NCBI GenBank assembly: GCA_045105475.1
Contig: JBGCDP010000102.1
Location: 1 to 64,000 of the forward strand
DNA length: 64,000 nt
From: WTJY01 sp045105475
GTDB lineage: Bacteria > Chloroflexota > Anaerolineae > Promineifilales > Promineifilaceae
Direction of reading: 5' to 3'
Positions within the stretch are counted from its first letter, which is position 1, and each line of letters starts with the position of its first letter. Of this stretch, positions 15,267 to 24,788 are shown piece after piece. Below the pieces are notes generated by a model that saw only the letters and a list, made by a program, of their open reading frames with translations, did not search any database and was not told the DNA's origin. The translations under genes were made by a program, and so were the position numbers.

Positions 15267-18206
15267 ATGAAGAAATATTGGGCTCTACTACCCACCATCG
15301 TCTTGTTTTGGATTATGGGTAGTGTTTTTATTCCAGTTAGCTTTGCTCAAGATGAGCAAAGTGACTTTGTGTTGCAACAAACACAAGCCTTGCTGGAGTC
15401 ATTAACGCCGGAAGAGCGAGTGGGGCAACTCTTTCTTGTTACCTTTGAAGGAAGCCAACTTAACTTAGAATCTGATCTGGTTGAATTAATTACTGATTAT
15501 CATGTGGGTGGGGTCGTATTTACGGCCGAGAACGATAACTTTTCTGATTCAGATAGCCTAATAACAGACATTGCTAGAACTACAAATAGCCTACAGGAAC
15601 TTTCTATTGTTGGCCGGAGTAGCCGTATTGTTTCATCGGAAACGACAGATGAAGCTCAAGGGGAATTGACTGACGAGGCAGAGATTAATAGTTCTGAGGA
15701 AATTTCCCGTGGTGTGCCGTTGCTTATTGCTTCTAAACATGGTGGTGGTGCATATGCAGAGATTTTGGACGGTTTAACTGAAGTTCCTAGTCAACTGTCA
15801 GTTGGCGCTACATGGCAGCCTGAGATGGCATCAATAACGGGTCGAGTCTTAGGTACTGAGCTCAATAGTTTAGGCTTTAATCTGCTCTTGAACCCATCTC
15901 TCAATTTAATAGAAAATCCGGAGCTGCTGCGTGATATTAACTCTAATACGCTGATTGATAGTTATGGTGGTAATTCATATTGGGTAGGGCAATTTGGGCA
16001 AGCCTTTGTTAATGGTATCGACGAAGGTAGTAATGGCCGTATTGCTGTAATCGGAAATAATTTTCCAGGGAGTGGGAGTAGCGACCGGCCTTTAAATAGC
16101 GAAATAGCAACCATTCGGACTACTTTGCTAGAAATGCAGCAGGGGGATTTAGCTCCCTTTATGCAAGTTGCCGATAGGGCTAATCTGACCCATACGATTG
16201 ACGGTTTTATGACTGCGCATCTACGTTATCAGGGATTTCAGGGAAACATTGATGCTAGATCTGCACCACTAAGTTTTGATGCACCTGCAATTGAAACGCT
16301 GTTACAGCTAGAGCCCTTGTCTGATTGGCGTGAGTCAGGTGGTTTGTTGGTATCTGGTGAGCTGGGTGTGCCTGCTATCCGACGGTTTTATGCTGAAGGT
16401 GACAATGTGTTTCCGCACAGGCGTGTGGCAAGAGACTCTTTATTGGCGGGGAATGACTTGTTATATGTGGGGAAGTTTGCTTCTGATACTAGCGAAACTG
16501 CTGTTGATAATGCCACAGAGATGGATAATGTTCGAGATACCATCGAATGGTTCAATGAGCAATACGCGAGTGATCCGACCTTTAAATTGCGAGTAGATGA
16601 GGCTGTATTTCGGATTTTGCAAACCAAGATTCGTTTGTACGACGGGGATCTAACATTACCGAATATTCTGATTGATGAAGTTTCGGCCGAAAGTAAAGTT
16701 GGGATTTACGAAAGTGAAATCACAAACATCGCTCGACAATCAGTTACACAGCTGTCTCCTAGATTTGAAGATAATCCTGAACCTTTGCCTGGGCCACCCG
16801 ATAAAGAAGATACGGTTATTATATTTACTGACTCTCGTCTGATTCAGCAATGTGCTTCTTGTGCCAGTATAGAACAACCTGGACCGGTTGATCTAGAAAA
16901 TAGAATTCTTAGCCTTTATGGGCCAGAAGGGAGTAATCAAGTTGAAGATTCTCAAATTTTCAGTTTTTCTTTTGAAGATCTAGAAGGCTTTCTTAACTCC
17001 CAAATTCCGATCATTGCACCTACGCCTGTACCATTAACAGTGACTGAGCCCATTACGATACCCCTTAACTTTCAAGTTCAAGAGGCACTTAATCAGGCTG
17101 ATTGGGTTATTTTTATGCCTCAGGGTGTGCAGCAAGATGTGTCTTCATCAAGTGCCTTGAATCGCATTTTAACCGAAAGGCCGGAATTGATTTCGGATCA
17201 GGTTGTGACTGTGTTTTCACTTGGATATCCAATCGATCTTGATGCAACCGATACGAGCCGTTTGACAGCTTATTATGCACTTTATAGTCCTGGTGCTGCT
17301 TTCATTGATACGGCTGCCAGAGTCTTATTTCGTGACCTTTCCCCTCGGGGGGCATTGCCCTTGACGATTAATTCAGTTGGCTATGATCTAAACAGTGTCG
17401 TTGCGCCACGGCCGTCTCAGATCATCGAACTCTTTCTCGAAGAGCTCCCAGAAATTGGCGACTTGGGGCCACCCGAGTTGTTTCCCGGCGATACGATTCG
17501 GCTGCGTACGGGCGTTATTTTAGACTATAACGGCAACCCTGTTCCTGATGGAACGATCGTGCAATTTACTCAGGAAGATCGCGTACAACGTTTTAACAGC
17601 CTTCTAGCTGAGGTTAGAACAATCGATGGTCAAGCGAGTTTTGACTACGTATTAGAAGATAGAGCTGGACAATTTCGCCTGCGGGCTTCTTCAGGTGATG
17701 CGATTGTGTCTGAAGAAGTAGATATTGCGATTATTGAGAATGAAGGTGCTGAAGTCGTTGTTATTACACCTACCCCAGCCCCAACTGAAACGCCGACCCC
17801 GTCACCAATCCCAACTGTGTCTATTACCCCATCTCCGACGCCTACGGCTATTCCTACATCTACCCCTTCTCCACCGATCGTGCCTGAAGAACCACAAATA
17901 AACATTACGTTGACTGAATTACAAACGTTAGGTAGCCTGTTTTTAGGTTTATTGGGTGTTGGATGGGTTGGCAGTTTAAGCCGCATTGAAAACCGATCAA
18001 TGAGCGGCCGACTGCGTAAAATTCTGTGGGGATTTTTGTTTAGCCTGACAGGCTATATCTGGTTTTTAACCGGCATGCCTGGATCCGGATATTTACCCAG
18101 CTGGGGTGCTTGGGGGTGGATACTGGTGACATTTCTATGCGGGTTACCGGGTATCGTTTTAGCTTGGTTATTTAATCAGATTGCTGAAAATGATGACTAT
18201 GAATAA
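15267..18206 (+). CDS. Membrane-anchored GH3-fold protein, catalytic residues lost
   Basis: 979 residues. Signal peptide 1-27, then a family 3 glycosidase-like N-terminal domain (LTPEERVGQLFLV, 46-58; GGVVFT at 81-86). In NagZ-type enzymes KHFPGHG and SDxLxM supply the acid/base His and nucleophile Asp. The matching sites here read NNFPGSG (264-270) and SGELGV (363-368), so both are gone; the DQEGG substrate loop is also replaced (SKHGGG). C-terminal parts: an Ig-like beta domain (~730-820), a Pro/Thr-rich linker (~830-880) and three membrane helices. Probably an outward-facing binding protein rather than an enzyme. Start fixed by the signal peptide. Confidence 0.8.
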   Translation: MKKYWALLPTIVLFWIMGSVFIPVSFAQDEQSDFVLQQTQALLESLTPEERVGQLFLVTFEGSQLNLESDLVELITDYHVGGVVFTAENDNFSDSDSLITDIARTTNSLQELSIVGRSSRIVSSETTDEAQGELTDEAEINSSEEISRGVPLLIASKHGGGAYAEILDGLTEVPSQLSVGATWQPEMASITGRVLGTELNSLGFNLLLNPSLNLIENPELLRDINSNTLIDSYGGNSYWVGQFGQAFVNGIDEGSNGRIAVIGNNFPGSGSSDRPLNSEIATIRTTLLEMQQGDLAPFMQVADRANLTHTIDGFMTAHLRYQGFQGNIDARSAPLSFDAPAIETLLQLEPLSDWRESGGLLVSGELGVPAIRRFYAEGDNVFPHRRVARDSLLAGNDLLYVGKFASDTSETAVDNATEMDNVRDTIEWFNEQYASDPTFKLRVDEAVFRILQTKIRLYDGDLTLPNILIDEVSAESKVGIYESEITNIARQSVTQLSPRFEDNPEPLPGPPDKEDTVIIFTDSRLIQQCASCASIEQPGPVDLENRILSLYGPEGSNQVEDSQIFSFSFEDLEGFLNSQIPIIAPTPVPLTVTEPITIPLNFQVQEALNQADWVIFMPQGVQQDVSSSSALNRILTERPELISDQVVTVFSLGYPIDLDATDTSRLTAYYALYSPGAAFIDTAARVLFRDLSPRGALPLTINSVGYDLNSVVAPRPSQIIELFLEELPEIGDLGPPELFPGDTIRLRTGVILDYNGNPVPDGTIVQFTQEDRVQRFNSLLAEVRTIDGQASFDYVLEDRAGQFRLRASSGDAIVSEEVDIAIIENEGAEVVVITPTPAPTETPTPSPIPTVSITPSPTPTAIPTSTPSPPIVPEEPQINITLTELQTLGSLFLGLLGVGWVGSLSRIENRSMSGRLRKILWGFLFSLTGYIWFLTGMPGSGYLPSWGAWGWILVTFLCGLPGIVLAWLFNQIAENDDYE

Positions 18207-18248
18207 GCGATAACTTTGCGCTATTGCTTAAAATGGGGCGCAATTATG

Positions 18249-18632
18249 TTAGCCAAAGCTCGTATTAATCAGTCGTACAGCAATCCCAAACATAAACAAG
18301 GTTGTAAATGACATGACCCACATCCCTCGATTTGAGTCATCACCCTTTAATACAACTTGATAGATAAATGGAGGGAATAAAATAGCAAATGCTAAGTAAA
18401 GAAAGTGAATTTCTGGATCTTGAAGAGTTGTTAGTCGCCCGTTAAACCATAGAATCCCTGTTAAAACAGCTTGAATCAGCACAATCCCTATACCGATATA
18501 AAAGGCCCCAATCCAGCTCCCATCAACACCTTCGCCTTGAAGAGCCTTGTAGGTGCCCCATAGCCCGATTAGTAAAAAAAAGAGCCACAGAGCGTTTTGT
18601 AATCCATCGTGCAGTATCGTAATAAATTCCAT
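18249..18632 (-). CDS. Small four-helix membrane protein, unknown function
   Basis: 127 residues, mostly hydrophobic: helices at about 13-30, 42-62, 74-95 and 104-124 (NALWLFFLLIGLWGTYKAL and so on). It converges on the GH3-like gene with 42 bp between stops and diverges from lon. No family was recognised. Length and regular helix spacing support a real integral membrane protein. Confidence 0.7.
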   Translation of the reverse strand: MEFITILHDGLQNALWLFFLLIGLWGTYKALQGEGVDGSWIGAFYIGIGIVLIQAVLTGILWFNGRLTTLQDPEIHFLYLAFAILFPPFIYQVVLKGDDSNRGMWVMSFTTLFMFGIAVRLINTSFG

Positions 18633-18956
18633 TTAAGCTTTTCCACACCTCGGTTGACATCAATATTGTTAGGTTGCTAATAATCGAATCGGATTATCGC
18701 TAAATCGGTTGTCATTTTCATCTGGTCGATTAAAATCACACTTGAATCTTACAGTGACTGTTTCCCCCACGATTAAATCTGCAATTTAATAGTATACTCT
18801 GGTAAGAAATTCTTTTATGAATTAGGCCTCTTTTATAAGAGGCGTATGCCTGACTTGTATTGATTTTTCAATCAGAGCTTCAATGAAAACCTTCGCGTAG
18901 AAAATCTACGTTTATTTAATAGCCTAGCGCAAACAAATTGGTCAAACTTTAGTTTA
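18633..18956. other. Divergent intergenic region before lon
   Basis: 324 bp. It holds the predicted lon promoter (18654-18683) overlapped by an inverted repeat (18680-18697); a second possible -10 (TATACT, 18793-18798) has no good -35. Nothing else recognised. Confidence 0.45.
18654..18697 (+). promoter_or_regulatory. Candidate lon promoter with overlapping operator
   Basis: TTGACA (18654-18659), 18-bp spacer, TAATAA (18678-18683) with extended-10 TGC. The inverted repeat ATAATC-GAATCG-GATTAT (18680-18697) covers the -10 and start site, where a repressor would block transcription. The leader would be about 260 nt. The -10 match is weak. Confidence 0.4.
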
Positions 18957-21365
18957 ATGAATGACGAAACAAACAATTTTTCTCAATACCCAAACTTTTG
19001 GGAAGAAATAGAAGACTTAAACAGCGAACCTGATGTTGTTGCTGACGACTTGGAAGATGACATTATTGAATGTCCCTACTTGCCTATGCGTGATCTGGTT
19101 CTATACCCACAGATGGTCATGCCGCTTTTTATCGGCCGGGATAAATCACTAGCGGCCGTTTATGCGGCCGATGGAAATGGGGAACGTTTAATTGTCTCTG
19201 CCCAAAAAGATGGGGATGTGAGCGAGCCAACAGCTGATGATGTCTATCATATCGGTACAGAAGTGACGATTAGCAAATTTCTTAAGATGCCCGATCAGTC
19301 AAACAGTGTTTTGGTTCAAGGCCGCCGCCGCATCAAAATTCTAGAGTTTGTTCAATGGGAACCTTATATTCGGGTGAAGGCGCAGATTTTGCATGAAGAT
19401 GACTCGTGGGATCGTGAAATGGAAGCCCTCATGCGAGCCACTGTTGATTTCTTTGAGAAAGTTGTCGCTCTAAACCGAAAAATTCCTGATGATGCCTATG
19501 CTTTTGCTATCAATATCGATGAGCCTGGCTGGCTGGCTGATTTTGTCGCTTCAACCTTAGATGTCGATGTTGCCATGCGTCAATCGATGCTTGAGATTCT
19601 CAATCAAGGTGAACGACTACATCGTGTCAGTGTTTTACTGGCTCGTGAGCTTGATGTGCTGCAGCTTGAAGAGCAGATTCAAACGAAGGTTCAGGATGAG
19701 GTCGATAAATCTCAGCGTGAGCATTACCTGCGCGAGCAAATGCGTGCGATTCAAGGGGAATTAGGGGAGATAGACGTTTTTTCTCAAGAAACAGAAGAGA
19801 TACGTGACCTAATCGCCGCCAAAGCGTTGCCCGATGAAGTACGCAAAAAGGCAGATAAGGAATTGGCCCGTTTGGGCAGCATGCCGTCAATGGCGCCTGA
19901 AGTGGGTGTTATACGTACTTATCTAGATTGGATTGTTGATCTACCATGGCACGATTCAACGGATGAGACGCTTGATGTTTCGGCCGCTGCTAAAATTTTA
20001 GATGAAGATCATTTCGGTTTAGAAAAAGTTAAAGATCGTATTCTTGAGCATATTGCTACTCTGCAATTGGCTCCAGATCGAAGCCGTGCCCCTATTTTGT
20101 GTTTTGTCGGCCCTCCGGGAACTGGCAAAACTTCGATGGGACGCTCAATTGCTCGGGCTTTAAACCGTGAGTTTGCTCGCATTAGCTTAGGCGGTGTACG
20201 TGATGAGGCGGAGATTCGTGGCCATAGGCGGACTTATATTGGAGCGATGCCCGGCCGTATTATTCAAGCGATCCGCAAGGCGGGATCAAACAATCCGCTA
20301 TTTATGCTTGATGAAATCGATAAGCTGAGCAGCGATTTTCGCGGTGATCCAGCTTCGGCATTGCTAGAGGTCTTGGACCCTGAGCAAAATAACACATTTG
20401 CTGACCATTATCTTGACCTTGATTTTGATTTATCAAACGTCATGTTTATCACAACGGCAAATACACTGGACCCAATCCCAGGTCCGTTGTTAGACCGGAT
20501 GGAAATCATCGATTACCGGAGCTACTTAGAAGAAGAAAAAATTGAAATTTGCCGCAACTTTTTAATTCCACGTCAGTTAGAATTGCATGGACTTAAAAAT
20601 GCTAAATTGCGGTTTACTGATGATGCTTTAAAGCTTTTGATCCGCCAATATACATGGGAAGCTGGCGTCCGTAGTTTGGAGCGAGAGATCGCCAATGTGT
20701 GCCGAAAAATTGCGCGCCGTGTGGCTGAAAAACGTCGTCACCCAAAAAGAATATCAAAAGAGCAAGTCATGGACCTTTTAGGCTCACCCCCATTGAGCGA
20801 GCGTAAAATTCGTGATGAAGATGAAGTTGGTGTTGCAAACGGTATGGCATGGACAGCATCAGGTGGGGCAGTCATGTATGTGGAAGTTAACCTAATGCCT
20901 GGCAAAGGCTCCCTCACATTGACGGGTCAGTTAGGAGATGTGATGCAAGAGTCGGCTCGTGCTGCTTTGACTTATACCCGTTCTATGGCGGAACATTTTG
21001 AATTGGATCCTGAAGTATTTGATAAAACAGACATCCATATTCATGTGCCAGATGGGGCTGTGCCAAAAGATGGCCCTTCGGCCGGAGTTGCGCTTGCTTC
21101 CGCATTGATCTCAGCATTTACCGGCAAACCTTTGCGCCGGGATATTGGAATGACAGGCGAAATAACCTTGCGCGGCCGCGTATTGCCAGTAGGTGGTATC
21201 CGTGAAAAAGCGCTAGCTGCACGCCGCATGGGAATTCGTGACTTCATCTTGCCCACACGGAACGAAAGTGACATTGAGAGCATCCCTTCTCACCTGCGCC
21301 GCGACCTTAATTTTATTAAAGTTGATCGAGTTGAGCAGGTGCTGAAGAATGTTTTTAAAGCGTAG
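18957..21365 (+). CDS. lon: ATP-dependent protease Lon (LonA)
   Basis: 802 residues, the usual LonA length. Cytosolic protease that degrades misfolded and regulatory proteins. N-terminal substrate domain (LPMRDLVLYPQMVMPLFIGR, from ~42), coiled-coil middle, AAA+ module with Walker A GPPGTGKT (~385) and Walker B FMLDEIDK. The C-terminal protease has the Ser-Lys dyad S708 (in KDGPSAG) and K751 (in GIREKAL), 43 residues apart as in E. coli. The ATG at 18957 lacks a Shine-Dalgarno sequence. The rRNA methyltransferase gene starts 12 bp after the stop, so they are co-transcribed. Confidence 0.97.
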   Translation: MNDETNNFSQYPNFWEEIEDLNSEPDVVADDLEDDIIECPYLPMRDLVLYPQMVMPLFIGRDKSLAAVYAADGNGERLIVSAQKDGDVSEPTADDVYHIGTEVTISKFLKMPDQSNSVLVQGRRRIKILEFVQWEPYIRVKAQILHEDDSWDREMEALMRATVDFFEKVVALNRKIPDDAYAFAINIDEPGWLADFVASTLDVDVAMRQSMLEILNQGERLHRVSVLLARELDVLQLEEQIQTKVQDEVDKSQREHYLREQMRAIQGELGEIDVFSQETEEIRDLIAAKALPDEVRKKADKELARLGSMPSMAPEVGVIRTYLDWIVDLPWHDSTDETLDVSAAAKILDEDHFGLEKVKDRILEHIATLQLAPDRSRAPILCFVGPPGTGKTSMGRSIARALNREFARISLGGVRDEAEIRGHRRTYIGAMPGRIIQAIRKAGSNNPLFMLDEIDKLSSDFRGDPASALLEVLDPEQNNTFADHYLDLDFDLSNVMFITTANTLDPIPGPLLDRMEIIDYRSYLEEEKIEICRNFLIPRQLELHGLKNAKLRFTDDALKLLIRQYTWEAGVRSLEREIANVCRKIARRVAEKRRHPKRISKEQVMDLLGSPPLSERKIRDEDEVGVANGMAWTASGGAVMYVEVNLMPGKGSLTLTGQLGDVMQESARAALTYTRSMAEHFELDPEVFDKTDIHIHVPDGAVPKDGPSAGVALASALISAFTGKPLRRDIGMTGEITLRGRVLPVGGIREKALAARRMGIRDFILPTRNESDIESIPSHLRRDLNFIKVDRVEQVLKNVFKA

Positions 21366-21377
21366 CGGCCCTGATTA

Positions 21378-22166
21378 ATGATTACATCAACATCTAATAC
21401 GCTGATCAAGCGTATTCGCAAGCTGGAGCAAAAGAAGTTTCGCTTAAAAGAAAACTGCGGTTTTGTTGAAGGATTCCGAGGGGCTCTAACAGCAGCTGAA
21501 TATGCTAATCATTTGATTGAGAAAGTAGTTGTTGCGCCTGATCTCTTAACAAAAGATCAGGCAATTACACGTTTGCATGAACTTGTGAATGATGATCTGA
21601 TTGTAGAAGTATCGGCCGATGTTTTCAGGTCATTATCAGATCGGGATAATCCGGTCGGAATGGGGGCAGTTGTTCGATCACCACTTGTTCAAATCGAAAC
21701 TATTCCTCAACCAAAGTCCAACTCGCTTTATGTGATATTAGATCGAGCAGGTGACCCTGGGAATCTTGGGACCATTATTCGCACAGCGGATGCGGCCGGA
21801 GCCACAGCAGTCATTCTGGTGGGCCATAGTGTAGATCCAATGCACCCATCAGCCCTTAAAGCTAGTCTTGGTACTATCTTTACGATTCCTATCTGCCATG
21901 TTTCAGTTGCCGAGTTAGCGGAATGGAAATCTATTGCTGATATTTCATTCATCGGCACCTCAGCCAAAGCCGAAAAAAACTATAGACAAATAATGCAATT
22001 AGCCCCGACTGGTTTATTGTTGGGTAATGAACGTGAAGGGTTAAGCGCTAAGCTAACCAGCTTGGCAGATGAAACAGTTTCCATTCCGATGGCAGGTCAA
22101 GCGTCAAGTTTGAATTTAGCTGTTGCAGCTGGAATCTTGATGTTTCAGCTCCAGTCAAAATTCTAA
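21378..22166 (+). CDS. SpoU/TrmH-family RNA 2'-O-methyltransferase
   Basis: 262 residues. SPOUT methyltransferase with an N-terminal RNA-binding region (MITSTSNTLIKRIRKL...FVEGFRG, ~1-90). The knotted catalytic domain carries NLGTIIRTADAAGA (motif 1), LLLGNEREGL (motif 2) and SIPMAGQASSLNLAVAAGI (motif 3), the SAM-binding trefoil. The N terminus resembles RlmB/TsnR relatives that methylate 23S rRNA; the exact nucleotide cannot be told. It follows lon by 12 bp. Confidence 0.9.
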   Translation: MITSTSNTLIKRIRKLEQKKFRLKENCGFVEGFRGALTAAEYANHLIEKVVVAPDLLTKDQAITRLHELVNDDLIVEVSADVFRSLSDRDNPVGMGAVVRSPLVQIETIPQPKSNSLYVILDRAGDPGNLGTIIRTADAAGATAVILVGHSVDPMHPSALKASLGTIFTIPICHVSVAELAEWKSIADISFIGTSAKAEKNYRQIMQLAPTGLLLGNEREGLSAKLTSLADETVSIPMAGQASSLNLAVAAGILMFQLQSKF

Positions 22167-22338
22167 ATTCCAAGTCATCTAACTAAGTAAAAGCGAACTG
22201 CGTTGAGGAAAAGGGGTTGTTAGATCTGAAATTAGTACTGTTGATAGACCTAATCGAGCCTAAATCTCTATATACTTAATAGGTGTAGTAATTTTATCTG
22301 TATACCATGGATAAAATCTTTCAGAATCCACTCAATGG

Positions 22339-23790
22339 TTGCCCATGCTAAAAGAGACATTCGGCCCTCCCTCAAATAAGACAAATGGAATCGAACCTAA
22401 TTTTTCGATTCTGATGCTTTACTACACCTACTTAGTAGGCTTTTGCACATCTTTATTTTTAGCAGGGATATATGTCTATGGTTTTTTAACTTATAACGGG
22501 GGAACACATATTTTTTCTTATCCGGCTGAGCGAGCTTGGATCCCATTTACAGAGTCTGTTTCAATTGCAATTGTTATTTTGGGCTGTATTTATTGGCTGA
22601 ATAAAGGGAAACTTAAAACGTCAATTCGCGTTTTCCTGATCATCCTTCAAATAGTTGTTTATATGACTCCAATTGTGGTCGGGGCTGGTTTTTATGATCC
22701 TGTCTTAGATTTAATATATTTTGCACTTGTTTTAGCTGCAATGTTTTTAGATCGATGGGAATTAATTGTGATCATGTTGGTCTACATGGTCATGCTGACT
22801 TTCTATTATTTCGGCCAGAATCTAGGCTGGTTTTGGTCTGTTTTTGATCCTCCAAGCATTGACCGTTTATTTGTAAATTACACCTCTATTGCTGTCGTTA
22901 CGACTGTTCTCATGATTACTGTGCGGCAGGTTTTGAATCAATCTGCAAATTTAGTAAAGCTGAACCAGCAGCTACAAACGTATCAAAACAGTTTGGAGGA
23001 TATGGTCGAGAACCGAACGTTACAGTTGAATCAAGAAAGGGAAAGGGCGGAAAAGGCGAATCAAGCTAAGTCTGAATTTTTGGCTAATATGAGTCATGAA
23101 CTGCGGACACCGCTTAATGCAATTATTGGCTACAGTGAGATGGTAGAAGAAGAGCTGAGCCTAGTCGATACAGATGGATCCAAAGACCTTTTAGACGATG
23201 TCGGCCGTATTGAGTATTCCGGCCGACATTTGCTCGATCTGATCAATAATTTGCTCGACATTTCTAAAATTGAGGCTCGCCAAATGACTTTAGATACCGG
23301 CCCGGTACATTTGGACACATTAATTGAAGAAGTTGTTATTACAACCGAGCCATTGGTTGAATTGAATACAAATAATTTTCGGATTGAGAATAAGTTAACC
23401 CACTTTGAAATGATCTCAGACGGTCAAAAAATCAAACAGATATTGATTAACCTATTAAGCAATGCCTTTAAGTTTACAAGTGATGCTGAAATCCTTTTGC
23501 AAATAGAGTCAAATGATTTAGATGGTATTGAGATGATTGATTTTTGTGTTGAAGATCAGGGGAGCGGCATTGACCCAGAATTTGTTGACAAATTGTTTGA
23601 GCCCTTTTTGCAAGGTGATAATTCATCGACACGTCTGCATCAAGGAACCGGATTGGGTTTAGCGATATCGAAGCAGTTTTCGATGATGCTTCGTGGCGAT
23701 ATTCTTGTTGAGTCAGCAATTGGAAGAGGGAGTAAATTTACGTTGAGGGTGCCTCGCTATTTAGACGCGGGGGAAACTCTACCGGCATAA
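22339..23790 (+). CDS. Membrane-bound sensor histidine kinase
   Basis: About 483 residues from TTG 22339, or 481 from ATG 22345, which I find equally likely. Six hydrophobic helices (about 28-195) form a membrane sensor with no large outer domain. A coiled coil (NQQLQTYQNSLEDMVENR) leads to HisKA (FLANMSHELRTPLNAIIGY, phospho-accepting His) and HATPase (NLLSNAFKFT, DQGSGI, GTGLGLAIS). No response regulator is adjacent, so its partner lies elsewhere. The 172-bp upstream gap shows no clear promoter. Confidence 0.92.
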   Translation: MPMLKETFGPPSNKTNGIEPNFSILMLYYTYLVGFCTSLFLAGIYVYGFLTYNGGTHIFSYPAERAWIPFTESVSIAIVILGCIYWLNKGKLKTSIRVFLIILQIVVYMTPIVVGAGFYDPVLDLIYFALVLAAMFLDRWELIVIMLVYMVMLTFYYFGQNLGWFWSVFDPPSIDRLFVNYTSIAVVTTVLMITVRQVLNQSANLVKLNQQLQTYQNSLEDMVENRTLQLNQERERAEKANQAKSEFLANMSHELRTPLNAIIGYSEMVEEELSLVDTDGSKDLLDDVGRIEYSGRHLLDLINNLLDISKIEARQMTLDTGPVHLDTLIEEVVITTEPLVELNTNNFRIENKLTHFEMISDGQKIKQILINLLSNAFKFTSDAEILLQIESNDLDGIEMIDFCVEDQGSGIDPEFVDKLFEPFLQGDNSSTRLHQGTGLGLAISKQFSMMLRGDILVESAIGRGSKFTLRVPRYLDAGETLPA

Positions 23791-23883
23791 TAGGAGATGT
23801 GACCCTTCAATTACACTCTTTGGTTTTCCATTGGGTCCTGCCTTAAAATAAAACCTGCTAAATCTGCCATGTAAATCAAATAA

Positions 23884-24768
23884 TTGAGAAAAGAAGTTTT
23901 GACTCAGCAATCTTTAAGTAATGCCCTTTGGCGTATTTATAATCGGCCGGATCGCCCTTTGCCTTTTGCTTATGGGGGAAATTTGCCTTGGGACGATCCT
24001 GAATTCTCAGCACGAATGTTAAGGGAGCATTTAACCCAATCACATGGAGCCGCCTCAAGGAAAACTGAAGAGATTCAAATTCAAATTGATTGGATTTGGG
24101 AAAAATTTCAAGGTCAGACTGGCCAAAAATTGCTGGATGTGACCTGTGGACCAGGCTTTTATGCTTCTCAATTTGCTCAACGTGGCATGACTGTTGTAGG
24201 AACAGATTTTGGCCCGGCCGCCGTTGAATATGCTCGTCAATTATGTGCCGAAAAAAAAGTCGCTGATAAGGTTGAAATAATCGAAGCAGATGTTCGAACT
24301 TGGAACTATCCAGTTCAGGAATTTGACCATGCTATCTTGCTATATGGTCAGCTCGCGGTTATGACTAGTGAAGAAGCTCAAACTGTTTTGACAGGTATTT
24401 CACAATCTCTAAAAACTGGCGGCCGGTTAGTTCTTGAATTGCTTAATCAGGATCATGTCGATAAAAAAGATAGCAACTGGTGGTACACCGATGATGATCG
24501 GTTGTGGGGGCAGGCGCCGTTTTTATTGCTAGGCGAAAGAAAATGGTATGCAGATGAGCTATTATCAACAGAACGATATTACACAGTCCATTTAGAAACT
24601 GGTGAATTGGATGAGGTTATTCTTTGTGACCAGACTTACTCATCAGAGAAAATGCAAAGCATGTTGCTTGAGGCTGGCTTTGCGAATGTTGAGGTTCATT
24701 TAGACTGGGACAATCAACCCCTTTACGATGCAAAGGAATGGATCGTTTACGTCGCCGAGAAGCTATAA
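23884..24768 (+). CDS. Class I SAM-dependent methyltransferase
   Basis: About 294 residues from a TTG at 23884; another in-frame TTG at 23899 is also possible, and no ATG occurs nearby. SAM-binding motif LLDVTCGPGFYASQFAQRG (about 80-98), acidic GTDF at the end of strand 2, then EADVRTW and a GGRLVLELL motif. The substrate is unknown; the closest general type is a small-molecule methyltransferase. glgA follows after 20 bp on the same strand and may be co-transcribed. Confidence 0.85.
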   Translation: MRKEVLTQQSLSNALWRIYNRPDRPLPFAYGGNLPWDDPEFSARMLREHLTQSHGAASRKTEEIQIQIDWIWEKFQGQTGQKLLDVTCGPGFYASQFAQRGMTVVGTDFGPAAVEYARQLCAEKKVADKVEIIEADVRTWNYPVQEFDHAILLYGQLAVMTSEEAQTVLTGISQSLKTGGRLVLELLNQDHVDKKDSNWWYTDDDRLWGQAPFLLLGERKWYADELLSTERYYTVHLETGELDEVILCDQTYSSEKMQSMLLEAGFANVEVHLDWDNQPLYDAKEWIVYVAEKL

Positions 24769-24788
24769 AGTTAACCACTTAATTAATT

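Noticed and set aside
22167..22338. Riboswitch or promoter before the histidine kinase
   Set aside because: Only scattered TATA-like runs; no paired -35/-10 or stable fold could be supported.
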